NCBI GenBank assembly: GCA_037957365.1
Contig: JARHVA010008425.1
Location: 124,001 to 188,000, forward strand
Reading direction: 5' to 3'
Length of the DNA stretch: 64,000 nucleotides
DNA from: Torreya grandis
Lineage: Eukaryota; Streptophyta; Pinopsida; Cupressales; Taxaceae
Below the pieces are notes generated by a model. That model was not told the origin of the DNA and did not search any database. It saw nothing but the letters and a program-made list of their open reading frames with translations. Shown one piece after another: positions 36,701 to 47,379 of the stretch; the first letter of the stretch is position 1, and the number at the start of each line of letters is the position of its first letter. The translations under genes and the position numbers were made by a program.

Positions 36701-37208
36701 AGTTTATAAATTTCTTTGCCCTCTCAGGGTCTTTATCATACTCCTTCTGTGCATTCTCGAAGTCGATTTGGGTTACTTCAGTGGCTGGAGAGCACAAGAA
36801 AACTTTATTGATGAAATCGGAGTCCAACCGAATTATCATGTTTCCACTGGCATCTGAAACTGATCTAGTCTCTTTGTTGTAAAAATGCACACATTGGAGG
36901 ATGAACTCATCATGATGCGCTACTATCGGGAAGGCGGCCACCAGGTGGATGTTGCTCTCAATAATCCTCTTTATTCCAGTGCTGAGATTTGTCACCTTTG
37001 TTCGCGCTAGGAACTTAGCCATGTCCACGTGGCTGATCTCAGTGTCTCGAATGTCGTCAATATTCAAGGAGACTGATGTAGGCAGAAAGATGCCCTGGTA
37101 TTTATATTTCATGCTTTTTGTCTTCTTGGGAGATGCTTCCATCATGGAGAATAAGCCTAATTGGATGGGGGCAGATGTGTAGGAGTTTGCTGAAGGTGCT
37201 GGAGTCAT
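33798..37208 (-). pseudogene. LTR-embedded accessory ORF, copy 3 (frame-intact)
   Basis: It has the same length as copy 2 (1137 codons with the stop), again without any net frameshift: all long open pieces share one frame. About ten in-frame stops are present, for example TAG at 36321-36323 and at 36156-36158. The longest open piece covers the N-terminal region; the piece at 34041-34934 covers the coiled coil. The motif FKFYMTSYLVYI lies at about 36414-36449 and the FPTF...PSDKL box at about 36102-36179, 78 codons apart. These two motifs and their spacing recur in the F pseudogene. Confidence 0.75.
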
Positions 37209-37382
37209 GATCACAGATGAGAGGAAAGTGGATGAGAGAGGGAAAGCACAATTTAAGTGATATTGGTTACTGGAGGTCACTTAAAAAGGCTAGGATGGAA
37301 GAAGAAATGGAAAATGAGGAGAAAGGGAAAGAAAGGGACAACTCAAAAAATTGTTGGGAGTTGAGAAAAATTGGAGGAAAAA

Positions 37383-38246
37383 AATGCAGGGGCAGCAAAA
37401 ATCGTTTCCCATGTAGAAAGTTGGAAAAAGGGGGTAAGGGTAGCAAAAATCGCTGCCCTTGCAGTTGGAAATAAAACATGCAGGGGCGGCAATTTTCACT
37501 GCCCTTGCAGAAAGTTGGAAAAAGCAGGGGTGGTGAAAATCACCGCCCTTGCTCAGAAGGTGAAAGACAAGTGTAGGGGCGGAAAAAATCACTGCCCTTG
37601 CACGGAGCTTGGAAGACACGGGGAAGGACGCGGGCAAGGACGCTGGCAAGGACGTGGTGGGGATGCGGGGAAAGACGTGGGCAAGGATGCAGGCATTAAA
37701 ATTCGCCACCCACGTGAGGTTCTAATGGAAGCCCGTGGGCTGGAGAGAGGGAGGAGGAAAAATAAACAAAACAATATTTAACTAATGCTAAGCAAAAATA
37801 GAAATAAAACAAGAAATAAAAGCCAAAAACAAACCCTACCTGAGAAACCATACGCACCATGAGTTGAATCCACAAAAACACACTTTAGCTCATCAACTGG
37901 GTCACTCAAGCGCAAGAGGCAGGAGGAGAGGAGGAAGCAATGAAGAGAAAGGGGATCAAATTGGATTATATGGGGTGAAAAACCCAACCTAACAACCCGC
38001 TGTGCATGGCCATAAATGTTGTGCATGGAAATCGAGACGTGTAAGGGCGGTAAAATTTGTTGCCCTTGCATGTTTCAGTTCATCCTTACAGGGACGTTGA
38101 AATATGCCACCCTTGCATGCCAAAGAGCAGGGGTGGAAAATTTTTCCACCCTTGTAGGAAAAAGTGTAGGGGTGGCAAAATTTGCTGCCCTTGCACAAAA
38201 AACAAGGGAAATGCAGAGGCGGCAAAAATTACCACCCCTGCAGGGA
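37383..38246. repeat. Palindrome clusters A and B of LTR3
   Basis: GC-rich palindromes at 37383-37710 and 38037-38246 match those of the other LTRs. The minisatellite at 37612-37694 is close in length to that of LTR2. The TATA-like core lies at 37965-37971. Confidence 0.75.
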
Positions 38247-38463
38247 AAATGAAAGAAAGACTAACTCCAGAAGGAGAGTCTGGGGGAGGGAAAACTTGGC
38301 TGGGATGAGATTGTAACCACTTTCACGTTCTGAGGCCAAGATGAGAATGAATTTGAAATCTATCTCGAAAAATGAACTTAGAGAGACGAAAAATGAAACG
38401 GACAAGTTTCGTAGGGGGTTGTTCTAAAAAATGAGCTAAGCTGATTTTGGAAACAACATTCTT

Positions 38464-41400
38464 CATCTTTTATCTTTCTTTTATTTCTTCTTCTTTTCAT
38501 TTTTTTAAAATGAGGTGAGAGTGGGTTATTGTGTTGAAAATTACCTGATGTGTCTATACATATGTATTTCAACCACAAAGTAATTTTTGACATTTTTTTA
38601 TTCCTTTCAAAACTATGCACCATGAAATTCTTATTCTTTTCAAAATAATATACCATGATCAAAATAAAATCAATTTTGTATGTTTAGATAAGCTCAATTC
38701 TTATATCTTTGAAGCTATTCTCCTCCCCCATACCTAAGCTTATGCATGTCTTCATACATGCCAAATGAATTAAGTGGGATGAGATTACATAGGATTAGAT
38801 AGAAATTTGTCCATTTTCCTAGAATAAGCTATTTGCAAGAGTGAATCTTCATGTAGTAAAAAAAATTACAATTAAATTTAAATGTAAAATAGTAAAGTAA
38901 AATACCATGGCATACCTTTAGTCTTCAGTGTTGCTTCCATAGTAGCCGAAATAAAATACAATGGAAAAAAGTGTTGAGAAAAGTACGGTCCTACTATACT
39001 AGAAATAAGAGCAAAGAAGTAAGCAACCATATGAAAAACTACATCAAATGATCTATTGGACAAATTTTATTATTTTTATGCTTTTTCCTTTGATTAGACA
39101 ATAAATTGGTTTTGTAGTCAAGGCCCTTTATTTCAACACTTGATCTGTCAGTAAACTAGTTTTCAAACCAAGGCTGCCAACAATGACCTAAGGTTTTCAT
39201 TGTTGTTTTTTTTTTTTTGGAAAAATAATGACATAAAAAATATTAACCAGAGAATCTATGCATATTCATACTACTTAAAAATGTAGCATAAAATTTTCTA
39301 TATATTAACATTTCTTTAGCATTTGTCTTACTGATTCTGCTACATTCTATTTGTCAAAGATAACTCAAGATAATTTGTCAACTACATGCTGAAGTCATGG
39401 GCAAAAATTTTCATCTCTATAATGATTCCTTGTAATGAAAGTATCTTTTAAAAACTAAAAACAAACAAATCCTTTCCAGATAAGCATAATATCAGCAATG
39501 CCAAAGTAATATAAATGCCAACAATAGAATGTTAAGATGAACATTTGGATATATATGGAAGAATGCAATTCAGCCTATGTAGGAATGATTAATGGTTCAA
39601 GAATTACCATTATTTCTAATGGGATAAGAACTTTCTCAGACAAGTTTTATTATTATGTAAATGGATATGGGTTTAGCTAATTCCTGAAGATGTATGAGAA
39701 TGATTGAAATGAAATGTCATCAATTCTTTTTATTATGAACTATGCAGAAAATGCTAACTATTATTTTGTATAAGGAAGATAAAATTACATTGCTGAATTA
39801 TTTAATGAAAACTTAAAAACTGAAAACTTACCTGGTGATTGAATTTTGGAGGTCCTTAGCTTCCTTGTTGTAGATAGATTTTACATGTCTTGCATACAAC
39901 TGAAATTTATATGTTCTTTATTTGGCTTGGATTTGCATCATGCTAGGCAAGCTTCTTCACTATCTTCTTCTATTACTAGAAAATCAAAATTAGGGGTTTG
40001 GGGGTGGCAGCCCCTAGCAAGGTTAAGGGGCAATGCCCCTTGGATGATCCCTATCATGATATAGGGTGGGGTTGAGGGGTGGATCCCCTCAAAGTTAGGC
40101 CCAATTTACCACTTTTGTAAACACATAGTTTCTTTACATTGAAGATAATTTGATAATTTCATTTTATTTTAGATAGCTTGCTAAAAACATGTAATTCTTA
40201 TCAATTTATAGCATATATAGTACTTAAAAATCATCAAAAACTCAGTCTCATATGACTATATGTAAATTCAATATTCTAGGTTGCATTATAGTCTAGAATG
40301 GAAGGGAAGTCTGTTTTATTTTTTATTATTTATATCATCATTTATTTTTATCACAAACTTCCTCATACATGTAGACTAACATGAAACATAGAAAATAAAA
40401 TAAACATATAGTATTAAGATTGAAATAAAATATATTAAATATTTAAATTAATATTTTCTATCATATATTATCACTATAATTTAGAAAAAAAATGAAAATT
40501 TGGTATAAATTTTAGTGATTAATCTACGAGAAAATAGGAATTGAAATATTGAAATCCTGTGCATGCTAAAAATCAGCGATTTATGTGAGACTGACCATCG
40601 ATGTTAGGATTTAGTTGTTTGAATCATGTAAAATATAGAGAAATATCTTGATACATGTTATTTAAATCTTTTTCATGGCATCATATTTATTGCATGCTCC
40701 ACTTCTAGCAAAAATTATGACTTTTAACAGAATCTACTTCTATTGTGAGATTTTTTTTATTTTTATTTTTATTTTTATTTTTTAACTTGTCAAAATTGTT
40801 TGACCCACATGGAATATATTAAAAGTAAATAATTATATGCATGGAAATATTGCATGTAAGATTTATAAGAGGCTGTATTTATCCATGAATCTATGTATGA
40901 ATATCTCCTTGCATTGACTTGACTAGATTTGGCGATTATCCATACAAAGCTCTCCCAATCATAACATGAGTTAGCAACAAAAATGTTGAAACTATTATTA
41001 TACCTACAAGTTATTTAGTCATATGAAATCATTTTTTATGAAATATTTTACCAAATAAAATCACCAAGTATTTAGTGGAAGTGATAGTTCTTTTATTAGA
41101 AATAACTGTGCTTACCTAGGAAATCAAATGCGTCACATATTATCAGCTAATGAGTCTACCTTCAATAATTGAATAGACTAGATTGTAGACTATTTTAGTT
41201 TAGGAGAGGTCATTAGCCTGATTCTTTCTACCTAAAATACCATTTCCTTGTATACTTTAATCATCCTGTAAACTTCAACTTTCCTTTTGTAAATTTTTGA
41301 ATTTTGTTCTCAATCAAATTCTTGATATGCAATCTTATCTTGTTGGAAACTGTTTGTGTTTTTCAACTAAATGTAAAATAACAAAACATATTTATTGCAA

Positions 41401-41979
41401 GCATGTAGGTATGATATAATTTAAAATAGTCAAATATCATTTTAGTTGTGATTTACACCTATTTATTAGCATGTAACTTTTTCAGAATCATCTAAAAATA
41501 TGTGTGATAAATTATATGTGGTTCTAAAAAAAGTGAAGCTATATTTGTATAGGTTTTCTCACACCATAATATAGTCAATCTAACTAATTCTAAATGTAGA
41601 TCATTCCCTAAATATGTATGATAGATATAGAAGTATCTATTTTATATTTATTGTGAATATCTACAATAATTCATATATCAAATGATTTTCTCCATTTGGC
41701 TATTTCAAAATTTCATCTCCATCTTGCATTAACAATTGAATCTTCCTTCATGATGTTAGCAACTATTATTTTCTACACAACAATGTTAGTATTAGGGATT
41801 AATTTTAAATTTCTAAATCTAGAATCTAATTGTAGAAAAATAAATTCTAATCTATATTGTAGAAAATAAAATCCTAAGGAAACCATTAATTAAGTGTCTC
41901 TTGTCACAAAATTTATAAGAAACACTCCCTCTCAATAGGAATTTTCTTGACAAATCCTAAATATCCTAATAACATTGTG
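38464..41979 (-). other. Right part of E interior, no recognisable gene
   Basis: About 3.5 kb between the right end of G and the primer-binding site of E. Both strands are full of stops, and no gag, protease or polymerase motif is visible. The only distinctive part is the GC-rich hairpin cluster at 39991-40090. Short ORFs (38378-38662, 38878-39063, 39846-40064) look fortuitous. Confidence 0.6.
39991..40090. repeat. GC-rich hairpin cluster
   Basis: In a very AT-rich setting, about 100 bp of G/C blocks form successive palindromes: GGGGGTGGCAGCCCC, then AAGGGGCAATGCCCCTT at 40025-40041 (8-bp perfect arms), CCCTATCATGATATAGGG, and GAGGGG...CCCCTC at 40074-40090. Similar G-rich hairpin strings recur in plant repeats as far as I recall. 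Confidence 0.6.
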
Positions 41980-41999
41980 GTTCCTTAGTAATGGCACCA
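41980..41999 (-). promoter_or_regulatory. Degenerate primer-binding site of E
   Basis: The minus strand reads TGGTGCCATTACTAAGGAAC four bases after the LTR end. It differs from the common plant gypsy site TGGCGCCGTTGCCGGGGAAC at six positions, all transitions of the C-to-T or G-to-A kind expected from methyl-cytosine decay. Confidence 0.65.
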
Positions 42000-42003
42000 A
42001 AAA

Positions 42004-43342
42004 TGATGGGTGTCATCAATACCCTTCATTTAATAATGTCAATGTACAGTTGGTGTTTAAAGGCTATATGCAAAAGGAGTAAGAGATCTTTGGAAAATGG
42101 TTCCTTCTACCAAACTCCACACTTTGTAAAAATTTAAAATCACACTTTTAAAAATCAAATCATACTTATAGAGAGTAAATCACACTTGAAGAATTTCAAG
42201 CACACTTACATGAAATTAAATTGCCAAATTAAAATTAAATGACAAACACATAAAACACCTATAGGTTTATAATAAACTATATAAAAGAAACTATTTACAG
42301 CAATAAGGAAATAAAATAAGAATTTACAGTAGAATGATAATTATAAAATAAAAGAAAAAAAATGCATTGATCCATCTTCTTTGGAATGAGTGGCCATTTC
42401 ATTCCTTGGAAGAGGATTTATTCAGAATAGAATTTTCAGATAGACTGTTCAAAATAATGGAAATAAAAATGTATTGATTGATTAAATAAATGAATATACA
42501 CTTAGGTGTGGAAGGTTACATTTATAATTTCATGCTTCCAACCAACACCTTATTTAAGCATAACAACCTAGATACTCTTATCATATCTCAATCTCCAAAA
42601 GATATTTCAAGAGATATTTATTCCAATAATAAAATATATTACAACATAATCTCGATCCCCATCAAATATAGAGTGATATTAAATGGAATAAAAATACATA
42701 AACATATATTCAAATACAATCTATTATGGAAAAGCTATACATATAAATCTATATATAGAAGGAATATAAATGAAAAGCATTATTCATGATGTTGGAACAT
42801 TAGAATACTCTTAGAAATACTTCTCGAACAAGTCTGTAGTAATTTTTTTGAAGTCTATAACAATTCTATTGAAATCCGTAGCAAGCCTGATGAAATCTAT
42901 AGCAAGCTTGGTGAAATCCATAGCTGGTCTATTGTAATCGGTAGTTGTTTTCACAAGCCTATTGTAATCTAGAGATATTTTAACAAGCCTATTGTAATTT
43001 GGAGTTGCTGTAGAATTTTGTAGCAAGCCCGTAGGAGTTCATATCTTGACAAAAATATTGGATCTTATTTCAACATTATGATTGAATGGTTACTTCTTCA
43101 TCTTTGAATAATTCTTAGCTTAGTATGAACTATATATGCACTTATTGACATCTTTTTATCAATAATAATTATAAATAGATAACCAATAGATAACAAAGAA
43201 TTCTAAATACATAACCATAATATATATTATGTATTTCATTCTAAATAAACTATACTTTTGGAAACTACATTTAGATCCATTTCTAATACAAGAAAAAAGA
43301 TGTTATTTTATGGATATAATGAGCCATTTTATGGACTCGTCA
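42004..43342 (-). repeat. E 5' LTR
   Basis: It matches 5207-6536. It starts TGATGGGTGTCATC and ends CTCGTCA. The 22-bp repeat array lies at about 42833-43030; translated on the minus strand it gives a run of NRLV/DFxRLA-like repeats (42811-43026) that I do not take for a real protein. Confidence 0.85.
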
Positions 43343-43347
43343 GATAC
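43343..43347. repeat. Right target-site duplication of E (GATAC)
   Basis: GATAC, matching GATAT at 5202-5206 in four of five bases. After it the interior of D resumes. Confidence 0.75.
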
Positions 43348-43469
43348 CATCCTTTGGAGGCAATTACACTAAGTACCAATAGTGACTCCAAGCATAAATA
43401 TACTAGTTAAGTAGTCTAGGTATTCTTATTGAATTTTTTTTCTTGTTCTACACATTTATCATAAGTTTC

Positions 43470-45515
43470 ATGGATTATTTTGATCTTGAGTTTGTTATAA
43501 CACAAGTTGGAGAGACATATCCTTATTTTCCTATTGCCCCTCAATATGAATAAGTCCTTAGATAATATTTTCATGATCCTTATCAATCATATGTTGCCTA
43601 TGATGAGCCCTATCAAGCTTGTGCTTCACTGAGTCCACATAATTCCTCTCCAAGACAATCCATTGCAAGTTTCAAGAAGACTCTCATTGGTTACAATGAC
43701 TATAACTTAGACCTTGATACTAGAAATGGTTGTGGTCAAGTCATCCCTAGTGATTGTATCAAGATTCTAAGGGATGATTTGGAGTAAGTCAAGAAAGAAT
43801 GGATGCCTATAGAGAGAGATAATTTGCAAGGTCTTACTAATGAGATGCTTGATGTTTGTGGCCTAAATTTTCACTTAGAAGAGATTTCAAGAGCTCATGA
43901 ACCAACTTAGTCTTGGCAGCCCCAATATACCCCACATCAACTTTTAAGTGTGTCAACTTTGCCCATTCAAGATGTTGATCTGAGCATGTTTCAAAATGCC
44001 CCAAGTCCTTCATGCATTCCCTAAATTTTACCTTCTTGGAAGTCCATCCAAGACAATATCCAAAGGAAGGAGGGCAACATGGTTGAGTAGGTTGATTTAT
44101 TCGGAGAACATTGTGAGAAAGGAATTTTGTGTTTTGAGGCCCATCTTGACAAGAAGACTGAATTGGCAAACCAAAATTTAAGGCAATCAATCATAAAAAT
44201 ATAAAATGGAGAGATTACTAAGTTTTTCTTTCCAAGTTGGAGACAAGATGCCAAGCCTAAGGAAATGCCAAGTTTCTTAAGTTTGTCATTTACCTCTCCA
44301 TTGGCATCTCAGTCCCATGGAAAAATCTCTGAGCCTGACTTCCCAAGATGGAAAGAAGTGGTGGTAATTTGTGAAAATAAGAACAAATCATGTTTAGGTG
44401 GAGAAGTTGGAAGTGAAGAGAAAATTTAAACTATTCAACTCTCTCCCACCCCTCCTCAAGAAGCCATTGAACCCATCCTTTCACCTCTTCCAATTGACCT
44501 ATTTTGCCCTTCTTCTACCACCTTCTATAAAAAAGGGCCTATAACATGGGGATCTAATGTGGATCATTTGAGTGAATAAAGATCAGATTCTAATGGTGAG
44601 GAACACATTAAACCTTGGAAGCCTTCTTGGGATGAAGTTCCTAGTTTTGAAATGCCTAGTATTGGTATCACTAAAAGGGAGAATGAGATTGAAGTTTTAG
44701 ATTGGGTTGAAGATGAAGAAGAGATGACTTCTTGTGAGGAAACATCAAACTAGGATGATTAATAAGAATACCTTTCTTATATTGAATAGGAGGTCTTGGA
44801 AGATTTTATTTTGGAATCCAAATAAGGAGAGAGTAAAGAATAAGTATTCTTTTGTTTTGAGTCTCCTATCTATGATGACTACGGAGATAGGCAAGAGGAG
44901 GTTTCCAAGCAAGAGGTAAATCTGCTATTGCATCAAGAAGAAGACATGGGATATAACTATATATGGATGTTTAAGGAATATGAGGATTGTGATAAGATAA
45001 AACTCATAAAAGGACAAGCCCAAGAGATTGAAGAGCAGGTATGTGTTGAGAGGGACCATCAAAGAGAGGCTCTAAACCATGATGGAATAATCTATGATGA
45101 GTATGAGTCTATTGAAGAAGGTTTGAATTTTTATTTTATATTATTATTTGAAGCTTCTCCTATAACTATGAAGGAAAAGTTTGAATAATAAACATTACTA
45201 GAGTGCCATGATACACCACTTCTTGAAGGATTTGAAGAGGCTATAACAAGTGAGAAGGACAATGAGGCCTTTCTAGAAGATATAACTTTATAACAAGCTA
45301 TCTCATGCATAGAGAGGAAAATATACCATGATGAAACAAAGGGATGGTAGTATGAAGCATGTTTCCAAGGACATGAATACCTCATCTACTTTGGAGACTT
45401 ATTTGAGATGATTCCATCAAATGACATGCCAAGCCAAGGATAAAAAAAAGAAGAATGGGTCATCTAGTACTACATTCAAAATGAAGAATGCTTGACACCC
45501 TCATTCATATAGTGA
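43470..45515 (+). pseudogene. Decayed ORF of element D
   Basis: A single plus-strand frame can be followed for about 680 codons from an ATG at 43470, interrupted only by scattered stops. The N-terminal part is rich in Tyr, Pro and Asp (PYFPIAPQYE, DPYQSYVAYDEPYQ). The middle is Pro/Ser-rich (LSPTPPQEAIEPILSP). The C-terminal part is very acidic (EVLDWVEDEEEM, IYDEYESIEEG). I see no zinc knuckle, protease, reverse transcriptase or integrase motif. It is the only ORF in D and could be a gag-like or captured protein. Unrecognised. It reads in the same direction as D. Confidence 0.55.
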
Positions 45516-45840
45516 AGAAGGAGATTAAAGGTATTTTACTTTTGATCCAGGAAGGGAGGTATGTTTAGTTGAATGTACATCATTTTTTTACTTGTTATTA
45601 TGTTTTGTGCTTCCTAAGTGTTTAGTAGCACAAGTGTGCCTTTGTTTTATGTGTTTACTTGGTCTTGTTATGTGCTATCTTTCCTTTATGTGTTTTGAGG
45701 TCAATCAACTATATTTTTGATAAAATAAATGTCTGATCCTATTGTTTCAAAGTACATCTGACTCCCTTTGCCCAATGGATGGGATAAGGCTACTGGTCCT
45801 TAACATAAGTAAGCATGTTACCCCTTAGAATTGCCAAAAG
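45516..45840 (+). other. Non-coding end of D interior
   Basis: AT-rich sequence up to the D 3' LTR. The bases before the LTR (TTGCCAAAAG) give only a weak polypurine tract. Confidence 0.45.
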
Positions 45841-46328
45841 TGTTGACCAAAGTTAACTTTTATTAAAATTGGGTCAAACCCTATATTTATAAACTTTTTA
45901 TAGGTTTTCATATGTCCTATAGGGGTCTCATGTTGGTCTAAATACCTTACCTATCCCTGCTCCAGCCTTGGTTTAAGCCTATCTTCTTTGTGTTGGTCTA
46001 GTCAACCAAAGTCAACCCTAGTAAAACATGGTTAAAGGATTAAATTGTTTTGAAAATTTCCTAATATGGTCATTTAGGTGTTTTAAATTTTTCTTAAGTC
46101 ATAAAATACGTCCTTCACCATGTTTCATATGCAAAAGGGGCCTTTTGGTCATATTTATATCTCATTTAATGACTTGTACGGCTTGTTAAGGAAGAAAATT
46201 TGTCACCAAGGGAGTTTTCAGTAAGGAATAGGTCATTATATGTTAGGATTTAGTTATTGTTAGTCTGATAAGTAGTTTCATGTATAAAGAGGTAATTTCT
46301 CCTTGACTTTAGGCCCTTAATGGCACTT

Positions 46329-46333
46329 GTACA
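46329..46333. repeat. Left target-site duplication of H (GTACA)
   Basis: GTACA here, GTATA at 50465-50469. The uninterrupted D 5' LTR has CTTGTATAGAC at this place, showing that GTATA is the original target. Confidence 0.85.
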
Positions 46334-47114
46334 TGTTAAGTTGTGGAGCTAAAAGTTTCACTGATGCAAATGGTGGAGGTTGCTGAGTGTTAAAGTAACC
46401 GACATCGGTCATATTTAGTTACATAGTAACCAAGATTAGTTAGGGGTCGGCCGACATCGGTCAGATAAGAACCAACGTCGGTAACATGTGTGTGTGTGCA
46501 TTTGCATGCGTTTCCAAAATTGGTCTAATTTTAGATGGACAGTTAGTTTGCATGTAAAGACTAATTTTAGTCTTGAGTATGCATTTCTAATTATTGTTTA
46601 TTTTGGGATCTATTTAATAGACCCATGGGGCTGTATTGTAATCAAGGACTCAAGGACAAGGAAGAGATCCTTCTGAGTGTAAGATCAATTGATCTACAGG
46701 TAGCAAGATCAGGGAGATCTACATGGTAAGTAAGATCAGTTAGATCTACTGGTGTGCAAGATCAAGGAGATCTACTTGGAGTACTTGGAGTACTTGGTGG
46801 ATTGGAAGTAGGCAAAAATGGTTGAGTTGATTGTCACTTACTGGTGGAGGGAACAACTCAGTGTTGAGTTGTGGTTGTAATTTATTGAGAGAGAGAGCTC
46901 TTGAGGGAGAATTACTGTATACCCAAGAGGTGTGGGAAGAGTGTGATTTCTTCATTGTATTTCCTTTTGGAAGAGTGTTAATACATGATTGTATTGTCTC
47001 TCATATTCTATGATTTTTTTGAATTCTAGTTACATATTACTTTTGGTTTAATTCTATGTTTAGTTGCTTATACAGAGGTAATCAATTGTGCTCTTAAGAA
47101 GTAGGATCCTAACA
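46334..47114 (+). repeat. H 5' LTR
   Basis: Begins TGTTAAGTTGTGGAGC and ends GATCCTAACA. It carries copies of a palindromic motif, ACCGACATCGGTCA, near 46397 and 46450, and further degenerate ones. It also contains repeated AGATCAGGGAGATCTAC-like units at 46680-46775. Confidence 0.92.
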
Positions 47115-47116
47115 AG

Positions 47117-47129
47117 TGGTATCAGAGCC
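47117..47129 (+). promoter_or_regulatory. Primer-binding site of H (initiator Met tRNA)
   Basis: TGGTATCAGAGCC stands two bases after the LTR, the standard site complementary to the 3' end of initiator methionine tRNA in plant copia elements. Confidence 0.92.
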
Positions 47130-47202
47130 TGGTTTGGAGTAGGTTAGTGTTTGTTGATTACAGGTCACTCTCAGGGGTTTCTGATTGAGTGGGAGTAAAG
47201 CA

Positions 47203-47310
47203 ATGGCAAAAGAAAGTACACTAAGAATGGAGAAATTCAATGGCAAGAATTATCAATTATAGAATTGTGGAAAGAAAGGACATGTAAAGAAAGATTGTTG
47301 GTTGGTAAAA
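47203..47310 (+). pseudogene. Fused gag remnant of H
   Basis: The first codons (MAKESTLRMEKFNGKNYQ) are a typical copia gag start. They run directly into NCGKKGHVKKDCW, the zinc knuckle, whose first Cys is lost. The gag core between them is therefore deleted, with the junction near 47262. Confidence 0.8.
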
Positions 47311-47379
47311 GATCAACATGAAGGAAATAAAGAAGCAAATGATACAGGTATTGTTGCATGGGATGCTCTTATATGTTCC

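Larger units (their letters stand above)
6807..38458 (-). mobile_element. Element G: Tat-type Ty3/gypsy with three LTRs and two interiors
   Basis: Three homologous blocks of 5554, 5627 and 5626 bp (6807-12360, 18679-24305, 32833-38458) alternate with two gag-pol interiors of about 6.32 kb (12361-18678 and 24306-30625). The array begins TGTTG and ends CAACA, with near-matching 5-bp flanks, and lies inside E. A primer-binding site stands next to the 18679 end. Protease, two RNase H domains, reverse transcriptase and an H2C2/DDE integrase of Ty3/gypsy type are readable in both interiors. All copies are inactivated. A 2.2 kb mosaic duplication lies at 30626-32832. The block boundaries could be read differently, with a 216-bp LTR at each TGTTGGG site and the long ORF in the interior; I prefer the long-LTR reading because only it explains the right end. 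Confidence 0.8.
32833..38458 (-). repeat. G LTR3 (rightmost, 5' LTR)
   Basis: The homology to LTR1 and LTR2 ends at 38458 with ...GGAAACAACA. Immediately after comes TTCTT, nearly the left flank CTCTT. LTR1 and LTR2 instead run on into pol at this point. On the minus strand this LTR starts TGTTGTTTCC and ends CCCAATA. Confidence 0.8.
5207..43342 (-). mobile_element. Element E: minus-strand LARD-like LTR retrotransposon
   Basis: Two direct repeats of 1330 and 1339 bp (5207-6536 and 42004-43342) begin TGATGGGTG and end near CTCGTCA. The left copy is followed by a polypyrimidine run, which is a polypurine tract on the minus strand. The right copy is preceded by a sequence that on the minus strand reads as a degenerate primer-binding site. 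E is therefore transcribed leftward, with its 5' LTR at the right. After removal of the nested element G its interior is only about 3.8 kb, without recognisable gag or pol, so E fits a large non-autonomous (LARD-like) element. The flanking five bases match 4 of 5. Confidence 0.85.

Noticed and set aside
39846..40064. 72-codon plus-strand ORF
   Set aside because: Its second half only translates the GC-rich hairpin cluster.
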